A stretch of 64,000 nt of DNA from the NCBI RefSeq assembly GCF_900142065.1, contig NZ_FSRJ01000001.1, positions 186,001 to 250,000 on the forward strand, given 5' to 3'. The position numbers were made by a program, and so were the translations under genes. The notes beneath the pieces were generated by a model that searched no databases, was not told where the DNA came from, and saw only the letters and a list, made by a program, of their open reading frames with translations. Every line of letters begins with the position of its first letter. Position 1 is the stretch's first letter. Origin of the DNA: Agromyces cerinus subsp. cerinus. GTDB lineage: Bacteria; Actinomycetota; Actinomycetes; Actinomycetales; Microbacteriaceae. Of the stretch, positions 16,710 to 24,966 are shown one piece after another.

Positions 16710-17159
16710 ATGGATACCTTCATCAGCATTCTGCACGTCGCCGGCGCCGTCTTCATCGTCGGTCCGATGGCCATCCTCCCGATGACCGCGATGCGGGCGG
16801 TGCGCGCCGGCAACGGGTCGCAGGTCGCAGTGCTCGCGAAGTCCACGACCATCTTCGCCTGGCTCTCGCTGCTCGTCTTCGTGTTCGGCTTCGGCGCGAT
16901 GAGCATGGCGCCCGAGGAATACGAGCTCTCGATGACGACCCCGTGGATCCTCTGGTCGATCATCCTCTACATCATCGCCTTCGCCCTGACGCTCTTCGTC
17001 GTCGTGCCGTCGATGAAGAAGGCCGCAGCAGCGCTCGGCGAGACGGCAGGCGACGCCGCGGCGGCCCCGAAGGCGAGCTACCCGGCGATCGCAGCGGGCA
17101 GCGGCATCTCGTCGCTGCTCCTCCTGGCCGTCGTCGTGCTCATGGTCTGGAAGCCGTAG
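16710..17159 (+). CDS. DUF2269-like integral membrane protein
   Basis: 149 residues with four hydrophobic segments: FISILHVAGAVFIVGPMAIL, IFAWLSLLVFVFGFGAMSM, ILWSIILYIIAFALTLFVVV and a last one before the C-terminus (ISSLLLLAVVVLMVW). The His in LHVAG of helix 1 and the overall plan resemble DUF2269 family proteins; function unknown. It is predicted to be translated from a leaderless message. It converges on ribH with only 10 bases between the stop codons. Confidence 0.8.
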   Translation: MDTFISILHVAGAVFIVGPMAILPMTAMRAVRAGNGSQVAVLAKSTTIFAWLSLLVFVFGFGAMSMAPEEYELSMTTPWILWSIILYIIAFALTLFVVVPSMKKAAAALGETAGDAAAAPKASYPAIAAGSGISSLLLLAVVVLMVWKP

Positions 17160-17169
17160 CCTCCTCGGT

Positions 17170-17637
17170 TCAGCTCAGCGCCCGCAGGGCGCGAACCGTC
17201 GCGACCGCGGCCTCGGCCGCCTCGCGACCCTTGTCCTCCTTCGAGCCGGGCAGGCCGGCGCGGTCGAGCCCCTGCTGCTCGTCGTCGAGGGTGAGCAGGC
17301 CGAATCCGACGGGCTTGCCGGTGTCGAGTGCGACGCGGGTGAGCCCGTCGGTCGCTGCCGCCGAGACGTACTCGAAATGGGGCGTGCCGCCGCGGATGAT
17401 CACGCCGAGCGCGACGACCGCATCGGCTCCGGCGTCGAGGGCCGCCTTGGCGACCACCGGCAGCTCGAAGCTGCCGGGCACTCGAACGAGCGAGAATTCG
17501 GCGCCGGATGCCTCGAGCGTGCTCGTCGCCCCGGCGATCAGGCCGTTCGTGATCTCGTCATGCCAGCTGCCCGCGACGATCGTGATCGTCAGGCCGCGGC
17601 CGTCGACGTCGAGTGCGGGGGATCCTGCTCCGCTCAT
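17170..17637 (-). CDS. ribH: 6,7-dimethyl-8-ribityllumazine synthase
   Basis: 155 residues. It condenses the ribitylaminopyrimidine with the four-carbon unit made by RibBA to give lumazine, the substrate of RibE. Recognised from [48 protein letters not shown] (catalytic His) and [17 protein letters not shown]. The start ATG overlaps the ribBA stop by four bases; it is the last gene of the rib operon. Confidence 0.96.
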   Translation of the reverse strand: MSGAGSPALDVDGRGLTITIVAGSWHDEITNGLIAGATSTLEASGAEFSLVRVPGSFELPVVAKAALDAGADAVVALGVIIRGGTPHFEYVSAAATDGLTRVALDTGKPVGFGLLTLDDEQQGLDRAGLPGSKEDKGREAAEAAVATVRALRALS

Positions 17638-18938
17638 GATGGGTGTCCTTCCAGGAGGGTTTCGGCTGTGCCGTCGGTCAGTTGCCGGTCGTCGATCGCG
17701 TGCCCCATGCGGTGCCGCTTGGTGTCGAGGTATCCCGTGTTGCCGGTGCCGACGCCCACGACGAGCGGCAACCGCTCGCCCACGGAGATGCCGTGCGCCT
17801 CGAGCTGTCGCACCTTCTCGGGGTTGTTCGTGAGCAGGCGCACCCGGTCGATGCCGAGGTCGGTGAGGATCGCGGTCGCCGCGCTGTAGTCGCGGGCATC
17901 GATCGGCAGCCCGAGGGCGAGGTTCGCGTCGAGGGTGTCGAGGCCGTCCTCCTGCAGCCGGTACGCCCGGAGCTTGTTGATGAGGCCGATGCCGCGCCCT
18001 TCGTGACCACGAAGGTAGATGACGACGCCGCCGTCCTGCTGGATCCTCTCGAGGGCCGCGTCGAGCTGGGGGCCGCACTCGCACTTGAGCGAACCGAAGG
18101 CCTCGCCCGTGAGGCATTCGGAGTGCACCCGCACGATCGCGCCGTCGGCCGCCGAGGCGGGGTCTCCCGCGATGATCGCGACGTGATCGGCACCGGTCGC
18201 CCGGTCCCGGTAGGCGCGCACGCGGAACTCGCCGTGCTCGGTCGGCAGCGCCGTCTCGACCTCGAAGTCGACGGAGGAGGTCTCGGGCACGGCTTCGGCC
18301 GGGGGAGTCGCCGCGAGGTCGTGGCCGGCGTGGTGCTGCTCGAGCCAGTCGATCAGTGCGGCCACGGTCGTGACGGGCAGGCCCTCGCGTTCGCCGAGCT
18401 CGATGAGCCCGGGCAGACGCATCATCTCGCCGTCGTCGGCGACGATCTCGCCGATGACCCCCACGGGGGCGAGCCCGGCGAGGCGCATGAGGTCGACGGC
18501 CGCCTCGGTGTGCCCTGCACGTTCGCGCACGCCGCCGTCGACCGCGCGCAGCGGGATGACGTGACCGGGGCGGATGAGCCGGTCGGGCGTCGAGGTGCGA
18601 TCGGCGAGCACGCGCAGCGTGTGGGCGCGATCGGAGGCCGAGATGCCCGTCGAGGTGCGATCGGCGGCGTCGACGGAGATCGTGTAGGCCGTGCCCCGCA
18701 CGTCCTCGCTGCGCTCGGTCATGAGCGGCAGCGCGAGCCGGTCGGCCAGTTCATTGGGCATCGGTGCGCAGAGGTAGCCGCTCGTGTGGCGCACCATCCA
18801 CGCGATCCACTCCTGCGTCGCGAACTCGGCGGCCATGATGGCGTCGCCCTCGTTCTCGCGAGCCTCGTCGTCGGCGACGATCACGGGCTTTCCGGCGCGG
18901 AGGGCTTCGAGCACCTCGGGCATCGTGGCGAGGCTCAT
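17634..18938 (-). CDS. ribBA: bifunctional 3,4-dihydroxy-2-butanone 4-phosphate synthase / GTP cyclohydrolase II
   Basis: 434 residues. The N-terminal domain (about 1-205) makes dihydroxybutanone phosphate from ribulose 5-phosphate: [34 protein letters not shown] and [11 protein letters not shown]. The C-terminal domain (about 230-434) opens GTP: the zinc-binding [18 protein letters not shown], then [12 protein letters not shown] and LLTNNPEKV. Both active-site sets appear intact, so both branches of riboflavin precursor synthesis are supplied. It starts four bases inside the end of ribE and overlaps ribH at its end. Confidence 0.96.
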   Translation of the reverse strand: MSLATMPEVLEALRAGKPVIVADDEARENEGDAIMAAEFATQEWIAWMVRHTSGYLCAPMPNELADRLALPLMTERSEDVRGTAYTISVDAADRTSTGISASDRAHTLRVLADRTSTPDRLIRPGHVIPLRAVDGGVRERAGHTEAAVDLMRLAGLAPVGVIGEIVADDGEMMRLPGLIELGEREGLPVTTVAALIDWLEQHHAGHDLAATPPAEAVPETSSVDFEVETALPTEHGEFRVRAYRDRATGADHVAIIAGDPASAADGAIVRVHSECLTGEAFGSLKCECGPQLDAALERIQQDGGVVIYLRGHEGRGIGLINKLRAYRLQEDGLDTLDANLALGLPIDARDYSAATAILTDLGIDRVRLLTNNPEKVRQLEAHGISVGERLPLVVGVGTGNTGYLDTKRHRMGHAIDDRQLTDGTAETLLEGHPS

Positions 18939-19678
18939 GCGGCTCCTCCGGTCGTCGGCTGCGGTTCGGTGAACTGGGGCGCCGTCGGCTGTGGCGCGGA
19001 CGGCTGCTGCGAGAGCGGCGCCGCCTGGAACCCGATGACCGAGTTCGGTCGCGCTTCGGGCTCCGCTTCCCAGCCCGGGGCGAATCGGAGCATCCGTGCG
19101 ACCTGTCGCGCGACGATGTCGGTCTCGATGTTCACGCGGTCGCCGGCGATGCGCTCGCCGAGCGTCGTCGCCGTGAGCGTCTCGGGGATGAGCGAGACCT
19201 CGAACCACGAGCCGCCGGGTTCGTCGCCGACGGCGCTGACCGTGAGGGAGACGCCGTCGACGGCGATCGAGCCCTTGTCGACGACGAGCGGCGCGTGCGC
19301 CGGGTCGAGCGAGAAGCGCACGACCCGCCACGCCTCGCCCGGGCGGATCTCGAGCACCTGCGCGGTGCCGTCGATGTGTCCCTGCACGATGTGGCCGCCG
19401 AGGCGGTCGCCCACTCGGGCGGCGCGTTCGAGGTTCACGGCGAGTCCCTCGCGTGCGGCGTCGAGCGTCGACATCGCGAGCGTCTGGGCCATGACGTCGG
19501 CCGTGAAGCGTTCGGTGTCGAACTCGACGACGGTCAGGCACACGCCCGACACGGCGATCGAGTCGCCGTGCGCGACGCCCTCGACCGCGAGCGGGCCGCG
19601 CACCGTGACGCGCGCCGCGTCGGCGGTGTGCTCGACGCGCTCGATCGTGCCGAGTTCCTCGATGATTCCGGTGAACAT
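18935..19678 (-). CDS. ribE: riboflavin synthase alpha chain
   Basis: 247 residues. It dismutates two lumazines to riboflavin. The two homologous barrels begin MFTGIIEELGTIERV and GGHIVQGHIDGTAQV; each keeps its SGVCLTV or DGVSLTV signature. The last 30 residues, after the usual end (NSVIGFQAAP), form a Gln/Pro/Ala-rich tail (SQQPSAPQPTAPQ) that looks disordered and is longer than in most members. It starts one base after the ribD stop and overlaps ribBA by four bases. Confidence 0.95.
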   Translation of the reverse strand: MFTGIIEELGTIERVEHTADAARVTVRGPLAVEGVAHGDSIAVSGVCLTVVEFDTERFTADVMAQTLAMSTLDAAREGLAVNLERAARVGDRLGGHIVQGHIDGTAQVLEIRPGEAWRVVRFSLDPAHAPLVVDKGSIAVDGVSLTVSAVGDEPGGSWFEVSLIPETLTATTLGERIAGDRVNIETDIVARQVARMLRFAPGWEAEPEARPNSVIGFQAAPLSQQPSAPQPTAPQFTEPQPTTGGAA

Positions 19679-19679
19679 G

Positions 19680-20720
19680 TCAGTTCCCTTCCGTGGGCCG
19701 GGGTCTGGCGACGAGCAGCACGTCGTCGCCGAGCCGTTCGATGACGGCGAAGTCGAAGCGGAGCGCATCGTCGATCGTCGGCACGCCGAGGTCGCCGAGG
19801 GCGAGGCGCGGGCCGCCGAGGAGCGCGGGCGCGAGGTAGACGAGCAGTTCGTCGACGAATCCGGCCGCGACGAACGCACTCGCGAGCGTCGGGCCGCCTT
19901 CGATGAAGAGCGAGCGGATGCCGCGACGCGCGAGTTCGGCGAGATCTGCGCGCAGATCGGTGCCCTCGAAGAACAGGGGCGCGTGCGGGTGGCGGGTGAT
20001 CGCGGCATCCGCCGGCGTCTCGCGGCGCCCGAACACGACGGGCACCGGCTGGGCGTCGAAGAACTCGCCGCCCGGCGCGCGTGCGGTGAGCGAGGGGTCG
20101 TCGGCCAGGACGGTGCCGGTGCCGACGGCGATCGCATCGGCGGCCGAGCGGCGGCGGTGCACGTCGGCGCGGGCCTCGGCGCCGGTGATCCACTGGCTCG
20201 TGCCGTCGGCGGCTGCGGCCCGCCCATCGAGGCTCGACGCCCACTTCACGGTGACGTGCGGGCGGTGGTTGCGCGCGGCGAAGAGCCAGTCGTCGAGCAT
20301 CGCCTCGACCTCGTCGGCGAACACGCCGGCGGTGACCTCGACGCCGGCCGCGCGCAGTCGCTCGGCGCCGCCCGACGAGTGTTCGCCCGGGTCGGCGACG
20401 GCGAACACAACTCGGCCGATGCCGGCTTCGATGAGCGCGACGGCGCAGGGGCCGGTGTGACCGATGTGATTGCAGGGCTCGAGCGTGACGACGGCGGTCG
20501 CGCCGCGAGCGGCGCCCGGCTCGAGTTTCGCGAGCGCGTCGACCTCGGCGTGGGCGGTGCCGGCGCCGCGATGCCAGCCTTCGGCGAGGGTCTCGCCGTC
20601 GGGGGAGAGGATGACGCAGCCGACGCGCGGGTTCACGCCGCGGGCCGGACCGCGAACGGCGAGTTCGAGCGCGCGGCGCATCGTCGCGGCATCCGCTGCC
20701 TGCTGCTCGTCCGCACTCAT
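19680..20720 (-). CDS. ribD: bifunctional diaminohydroxyphosphoribosylaminopyrimidine deaminase / reductase
   Basis: 346 residues. The N-terminal deaminase has the zinc motif HAEVDAL and PCNHIGHTGPC. The C-terminal reductase has VTVKWASSLDGRAA, SLFIEGGPTLASAF and a C-terminal substrate-binding region. It carries out the second and third steps from GTP. The chosen start MSADEQQAAD at 20720 lies about 90 bases after the FMN aptamer; the frame stays open into the riboswitch, but a start there would be inside the aptamer. It is the first gene of the ribD-ribE-ribBA-ribH operon. Confidence 0.95.
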   Translation of the reverse strand: MSADEQQAADAATMRRALELAVRGPARGVNPRVGCVILSPDGETLAEGWHRGAGTAHAEVDALAKLEPGAARGATAVVTLEPCNHIGHTGPCAVALIEAGIGRVVFAVADPGEHSSGGAERLRAAGVEVTAGVFADEVEAMLDDWLFAARNHRPHVTVKWASSLDGRAAAADGTSQWITGAEARADVHRRRSAADAIAVGTGTVLADDPSLTARAPGGEFFDAQPVPVVFGRRETPADAAITRHPHAPLFFEGTDLRADLAELARRGIRSLFIEGGPTLASAFVAAGFVDELLVYLAPALLGGPRLALGDLGVPTIDDALRFDFAVIERLGDDVLLVARPRPTEGN

Positions 20721-20768
20721 CCGTGATCCTGTCTCAGGGCTCCGGGGTGCTGGATGTGGTCGACGGTC

Positions 20769-20787
20769 GCCGACGGTCTCCGTCGGC
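20769..20787 (-). promoter_or_regulatory. expression-platform hairpin of the FMN riboswitch
   Basis: A perfect 8-base stem (GCCGACGG with CCGTCGGC) and a 3-base loop sit between the FMN aptamer and ribD. No U tract follows. Whether it acts as a terminator or by changing ribosome access cannot be decided from sequence alone. Confidence 0.5.
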
Positions 20788-20808
20788 AGCGCACAGACGC
20801 CGCCGACC

Positions 20809-20948
20809 CGTGCGCCTCCCATCCGGACTTTCACCGTCGGTACCGGAGTTCCACCGGTTCGACCACGGGTGCGGAGCCTGTCGGCCTCGCGCTCGCAGTT
20901 CGCGGACTGTCACCGCCGGTTCGGACTTACACCGACCCCGGAGCACGT
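20809..20948 (-). ncRNA. FMN riboswitch (RFN element)
   Basis: On the reverse strand the leader carries the RFN consensus blocks in order: GTGCTCCGGGGTCGGTG, AAGTCCGAACCGGCGGT, GACAGTCCGCGA, GGTGGAACTCCGGTACCGAC, GGTGAAAGTCCGGATGGGAG and a closing GCGCAC that pairs with the opening GTGC region. It precedes the complete riboflavin operon on the same strand, so FMN should repress ribD-ribE-ribBA-ribH. A -10 box TAGAAT at 20965-20960 would start the RNA a few bases before the aptamer. Confidence 0.96.
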
Positions 20949-20959
20949 ATCTGTCATCG

Positions 20960-20965
20960 ATTCTA
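20960..20965 (-). promoter_or_regulatory. -10 box of the riboflavin operon
   Basis: TAGAAT on the reverse strand, 12 bases before the aptamer. No convincing -35 lies 17 bases upstream. Confidence 0.45.
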
Positions 20966-20987
20966 GGTCAACGCGTGCGGGGCGCAG

Positions 20988-22049
20988 CTATTCCCGGTCT
21001 TTCGGCGACACCCGCTCGCCGGGCGACTCCCGCTCGCCGGGCGACTCCTGCTCGCCGGGCGACTCGACGAGCGCTCGCGCCGTGCCCTCGTCGACGATGA
21101 GATCGGTGATGAGCCCGGCAGCGAGGGCGCCGCGCAGGCTCGCGAGCTTCGCCCGGCCCGAGACGACGCAGATGCGGCGGGGTGCGCGCCGGAGCACCGC
21201 GAAGTCGGGTCCCGTGGCGCGCTCGTTCAGCGAGATGCCGTCGGTCGAACCGTCGGCGCGGTAGAACACTGTGGCGACGTCGCCCACGGCGCCCTCACGG
21301 GAGAGACCCTCGTAGTCGGCCCGCTCGAGGTAGCCGCCCTGGTAGACGTGGCTGGGCACCTCGGCGAAGGGGGAGCCGACGCCGAAGAGCGCGACGTCCA
21401 TGCGCTCCTGCAGGTCGAGGAGGCGGCGGGTGCTGCGTTCGCGCCAGAAGGCGCGTCGGGTCTCGGGGTCGTCGAAGAAGGCGGGCACGGGGAACTGCTG
21501 CACCCGGGCGCCGAACGCGTCCCCGAAGCGGCGCAGCAGTTCGCTCGCGTAGACGATGCCGGTCGTGCGCCCGTTGCCGGCGCCGTTCAGCTGCACGACC
21601 TCGGAGTTGTGCGTGGCCTTCGGTACGAGGTGCCGGCTCATCGCGCTCATCGTCGAGCCCCACGCGATGCCGATCGTCTGGTTCGAGTCGACGTATCGAC
21701 CGAGAATTCGTGCAGCCGAGAGCGCCACGCGGTCGAGTCGGTCGACGTCGCTCGCGTGGTCGGGCACCGGAATCACGTGCGCGCCGACCGCGAAGCGCTC
21801 GAGGATCTCCTGCTCGATGCGGCTCGGCAGGTCGAGCGGGGAATGGATGGAGATCTCGACGAGACCGCTGGCCCTGGCGTGGCTCAAGAGGCGCGAGACC
21901 GAGGATCGCGAGGTGTGCAGCTCGTGCGCGATGGCATCCATCGTGAGGTCCTGCATGTAGTAGAGGTGGGCCGCGCGCAGTGCGTCGCGGGTCTTCCCTG
22001 GCACCGATTCGGTGCCGTCCTCGACGGGAATCGCCGTCTGCTCGTTCAT
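20988..22049 (-). CDS. SorC/DeoR-family sugar-binding transcriptional regulator
   Basis: 353 residues. The N-terminal helix-turn-helix reads YYMQDLTMDAIAHELHTSRS followed by SVSRLLSHARASGLVEI. The large C-terminal domain is of the phosphosugar-binding type (IGIAWGSTMSAM; VVQLNGAGN; VALFGVGS). It is divergent from glpD, and the shared region holds direct repeats, so it is probably the local regulator of glycerol use, sensing a phosphorylated triose or glycerol phosphate; that is inference. In-frame starts exist at 22058 and 22076 (GTG). I chose 22049 because AAGGA lies 8 bases upstream and the farther start overlaps a candidate operator. The C-terminus ends in three SPGE repeats coded by an 18-base tandem repeat. 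Confidence 0.87.
   Translation of the reverse strand: MNEQTAIPVEDGTESVPGKTRDALRAAHLYYMQDLTMDAIAHELHTSRSSVSRLLSHARASGLVEISIHSPLDLPSRIEQEILERFAVGAHVIPVPDHASDVDRLDRVALSAARILGRYVDSNQTIGIAWGSTMSAMSRHLVPKATHNSEVVQLNGAGNGRTTGIVYASELLRRFGDAFGARVQQFPVPAFFDDPETRRAFWRERSTRRLLDLQERMDVALFGVGSPFAEVPSHVYQGGYLERADYEGLSREGAVGDVATVFYRADGSTDGISLNERATGPDFAVLRRAPRRICVVSGRAKLASLRGALAAGLITDLIVDEGTARALVESPGEQESPGERESPGERVSPKDRE
21013..21066. repeat. three tandem copies of an 18-base unit at the 3' end of the SorC-type gene
   Basis: Units of the form YGCTCGCCGGGCGACTCS lie at 21013-21030, 21031-21048 and 21049-21066, almost identical. They encode SPGE-x-E repeats at the regulator's C-terminus, outside the conserved fold. 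Confidence 0.85.
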
Positions 22050-22061
22050 CCTGGCCATCCT

Positions 22062-22096
22062 TGCACGTTTGTTCACCCGGCTTGCAAGTTCGTTCC
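22062..22096. promoter_or_regulatory. candidate operator between the SorC-type regulator and glpD
   Basis: Direct repeats TTGCACGTTTGTTC and TTGCAAGTTCGTTC (consensus TTGCAMGTTYGTTC) begin 21 bases apart, two helical turns, in the divergent gap. A weaker third copy (GTTCACGATGTATTC) follows near 22102. A related pair is found upstream of glpF. Confidence 0.5.
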
Positions 22097-22172
22097 GCCG
22101 TGTTCACGATGTATTCATCCACACCAGGCATGCTCGACGCAAGCCGCCGTTCCACACCCCGAGAGGACAGCG

Positions 22173-23924
22173 ATGTCTCCGCAGCAGACGATCCCCACCA
22201 CGCCCCGCCCCGGTTCCGGCGGCGAGCGAGCGGATGTCGCGGCCATCCGCACCCGGCCGCAGGCCTCCGTGCTCGTCATCGGCGCCGGCATCAACGGCAT
22301 CGCGACGTTCCGCGACCTCGCCCTGCAGGGCGTCGACGTCGTGCTCGTCGAGCGGGGCGACTTCGTCTCCGGTGCATCCGCCGCCTCATCGCACATGATC
22401 CACGGCGGCATCCGCTACCTCGAGAACGGCGAGTTCCGGCTCGTGAAGGAGTCGGTGACCGAGCGCAACGCGCTCATCCGCATCGCCCCCCACTACGTGA
22501 AGCCGCTCGAGACGACGGTGCCGATCTTCTCGACGTTCTCGGGCATCCTGTCGGCGCCCATGCGCTTCCTCACGCACAAGTCGGGCAAGCCGACCGAACG
22601 CGGGGCCGCGCTCATCAAGACCGGGCTGACGATCTACGACGCGTTCTCGCGAGACGGCGGCTCGGTGCCGCGGCACCGCTTCCACGGCCGCAAGCGCTCG
22701 CTCGCCGAGCTGCCGGCGCTGAACCCCGGCATCAAGTACACGGCGACCTACTACGACGCGAGCATGCACGACCCCGAGCGGCTCGCGCTCGACGTGCTCT
22801 TCGACGGGCTCGACGCCGGCGAGCACGCCCGGGCCGCGAACTACCTCGAGGCCGTCGGCATGGGCGCCGAAGGCGTTCGCCTGCGCGACACCCTCACGGG
22901 CGAGGAGTTCGACCTCGCCGCCGACGTCGTCGTGAACACCTCGGGGCCGTGGACCGACCTCACGAACGAGGGGCTCGGCCGCCCCACCGCCTTCATGGGC
23001 GGCACCAAGGGCTCGCACATCGTGCTCGACAACGACGAGCTCCTCGCCGCGACCGGCGGCCGCGAGATCTTCTTCGAGCACGAGGACGGCCGCATCGTGC
23101 TGATCTACCCGCTGAAGGGCAAGGTCATGGTCGGCACGACCGACCTCGAGCACGACATGCGCGAGCCCGCCGTGTGCACCGAGGCCGAGGTCGACTACTT
23201 CTTCGAACTCATCGCGCACGTTTTCCCAGCGGTCCCGGTCGACCGCTCGCAGATCGTCTACCGCTTCTCGGGCGTGCGCCCGCTGCCCCGTCACGACGAC
23301 GAGGCACCGGGATTCGTCTCCCGCGACTACCGCATCGAGCGAGCGGATGTCCCCGAGCGCCCGGGCACCACGCTGCTGAGCCTCGTCGGCGGCAAGTGGA
23401 CCACCTTCCGCGCCCTCGCCGAGCACCTCTCGGACGAGGTGCTCGGCCTCCTCGGCCGCGACCGCACCCGCTCCACGGCGGGCCTCGCCATCGGCGGCGG
23501 CGCCGGCTACCCGGCGACCGACGACGCGCGTCGTGTCTGGACCGTCACCCACGGCGACGAGATCGGCCGACTCCGCGCCGAGGAGCTGCTCGAGCGCTAC
23601 GGCACCCGCGCCGAGGACTTCATCGCCTCGACCGAGGGCGAGCGCGACGAGCCGCTCGCTCACCACACGGGCTACAGCCGGCGCGAGATCGCCTGGCTCG
23701 CCCGCACCGAACGGGTCGTGCACCTCTCCGACATCGTGCTGCGCCGCACCAGCATCGCCTTCACCGGTGCGCTCACCGCACCGCTCCTCGACGAACTCGC
23801 CGAGGTCGTCGGCGCCGAGCTGGGCTGGGACTTCGAGCGTCGCGCGGTCGAGATGGCGACCACGAGGGAGCTGCTCGCCGAGCGCCACGGCGTCGAGCTC
23901 GAGGCATCCGCCACCCTCGTCTGA
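22173..23924 (+). CDS. glpD: aerobic glycerol-3-phosphate dehydrogenase
   Basis: 583 residues. This FAD enzyme of the membrane surface oxidises glycerol 3-phosphate to dihydroxyacetone phosphate and feeds electrons to the quinone pool. The FAD motif VIGAGINGIATFRDLALQG lies near residue 31. SGASAASSHMIHGGIRYLE, RFSGVRPLP and SLVGGKWTTFRALAEH are strong family marks. The C-terminal accessory domain (about 410-583) is present. GAGAGGAC precedes the ATG. It is divergent from the SorC-type regulator and is followed by a hairpin repeat before glpF. Confidence 0.94.
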   Translation: MSPQQTIPTTPRPGSGGERADVAAIRTRPQASVLVIGAGINGIATFRDLALQGVDVVLVERGDFVSGASAASSHMIHGGIRYLENGEFRLVKESVTERNALIRIAPHYVKPLETTVPIFSTFSGILSAPMRFLTHKSGKPTERGAALIKTGLTIYDAFSRDGGSVPRHRFHGRKRSLAELPALNPGIKYTATYYDASMHDPERLALDVLFDGLDAGEHARAANYLEAVGMGAEGVRLRDTLTGEEFDLAADVVVNTSGPWTDLTNEGLGRPTAFMGGTKGSHIVLDNDELLAATGGREIFFEHEDGRIVLIYPLKGKVMVGTTDLEHDMREPAVCTEAEVDYFFELIAHVFPAVPVDRSQIVYRFSGVRPLPRHDDEAPGFVSRDYRIERADVPERPGTTLLSLVGGKWTTFRALAEHLSDEVLGLLGRDRTRSTAGLAIGGGAGYPATDDARRVWTVTHGDEIGRLRAEELLERYGTRAEDFIASTEGERDEPLAHHTGYSRREIAWLARTERVVHLSDIVLRRTSIAFTGALTAPLLDELAEVVGAELGWDFERRAVEMATTRELLAERHGVELEASATLV

Positions 23925-23929
23925 CCTGT

Positions 23930-23999
23930 TGCGGGTAGAGCCTGTCGAAACCCAGTTCGTCGCTGTCTGTTCGGAGGTTTCGACAGGCTCAACCCGCAC
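23930..23999. repeat. hairpin repeat, copy 3, between glpD and glpF
   Basis: The arms contain GAGCCTGTCGAAACC and GGTTTCGACAGGCTC; with the outer TGCGGG/CCCGCA they pair over about 23 bases around a 22-base loop. This is the most perfect copy of the family seen in the sulfur operon and lies 6 bases after the glpD stop, so it could also serve as its terminator. Confidence 0.85.
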
Positions 24000-24017
24000 A
24001 GGACGCCGCGCGCAATC

Positions 24018-24051
24018 TGCACGGATGTGCACTGGAATCCGCACGATTCGG
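24018..24051 (+). promoter_or_regulatory. candidate regulator site and -10 region upstream of glpF
   Basis: TGCACGGATGTGCA (24018-24031) and CGCACGATTCGG (24040-24051) resemble the repeats upstream of glpD and start 22 bases apart. A -10-like TAGCTT follows at 24066-24071. The match to the glpD sites is partial. Confidence 0.35.
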
Positions 24052-24137
24052 GCTGCAACGCCCGATAGCTTCGACGGAGCCTCCCGGTCGACGGTCGTCC
24101 AGGCGGCCGGCACCACACCTCAAGAAAGAAGGTCAAC

Positions 24138-24914
24138 GTGGACAATCTCGGAATCGTGTTCCTGTCCGAACTCGTCGGCACGGCGATGCTCGTGCTCCTC
24201 GGCTGCGGCGTCGTCGCGAACGTCATCCTGGCCAAGACCAAGGGCTTCGGCGGCGGCACCCTCATGATCAACTTCGGCTGGGGCCTCGCGGTCTTCGCCG
24301 GCGTCATCGTCTCCTACGCCTCGGGCGCGCAGCTGAACCCCGCGGTCACCGTGGGCCTCGTCGCCAACGGCGCCACCGAGTTCGGCAACGCGGCGTTCGG
24401 CACCCTCGTGCCGGTCGGCATCGTCTCGGTGCTCACGTACATCGCCGCACAGCTGATCGGCGCCTTCCTCGGCGCGATCGTCTGCTGGCTCGCGTACAAG
24501 CAGCACTTCGACGCGGAGCCCGACGCCGGCGCCAAGCTCGGCGTCTTCTCGACCGGACCCGCGATCCGCTCCTACGGCTGGAACCTCGTCACCGAGTTCA
24601 TCGGCACCTTCGTGCTCGTGTTCGTCGTCATCGGCTTCGGCGGCGGTCGCCAGGGCGACGGCGGCATGGCGGCACTCGGCGCACTGCCCGTGGCGCTCCT
24701 CGTGATCGGCATCGGCGCCTCGCTCGGCGGCCCGACCGGCTACGCGATCAACCCCGCCCGTGACCTCGGTCCGCGCATCGCGCACGCCCTGCTGCCCATC
24801 AAGGGCAAGGGCGGCAGCGACTGGTCGTACTCGTGGGTGCCCGTCGTGGGCCCGCTCCTCGGCGGCGTCGCAGCAGGCCTGGCGGCGATCCCGCTGCTCC
24901 CGCTGCTCGGCTGA
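24138..24914 (+). CDS. glpF: glycerol facilitator (aquaglyceroporin)
   Basis: 258 residues from a GTG start with GAAAGAAGG just upstream. Six membrane segments and the two pore motifs are visible: NPAVT near residue 68 and NPARD near residue 204. The Asp after the second NPA is typical of glycerol-conducting members rather than water-only channels. It lets glycerol diffuse across the membrane to the kinase encoded 52 bases downstream. Confidence 0.94.
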   Translation: MDNLGIVFLSELVGTAMLVLLGCGVVANVILAKTKGFGGGTLMINFGWGLAVFAGVIVSYASGAQLNPAVTVGLVANGATEFGNAAFGTLVPVGIVSVLTYIAAQLIGAFLGAIVCWLAYKQHFDAEPDAGAKLGVFSTGPAIRSYGWNLVTEFIGTFVLVFVVIGFGGGRQGDGGMAALGALPVALLVIGIGASLGGPTGYAINPARDLGPRIAHALLPIKGKGGSDWSYSWVPVVGPLLGGVAAGLAAIPLLPLLG

Positions 24915-24966
24915 CCCTCACCTCCACCTCATCCATTCGTTTCACTGACAGCAACGGAGTTCTCAG

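Noticed and set aside
22049..22076. GTG at 22076 as the start of the SorC-type regulator
   Set aside because: It overlaps the candidate operator and has no ribosome site; the ATG at 22049 has AAGGA at suitable distance.
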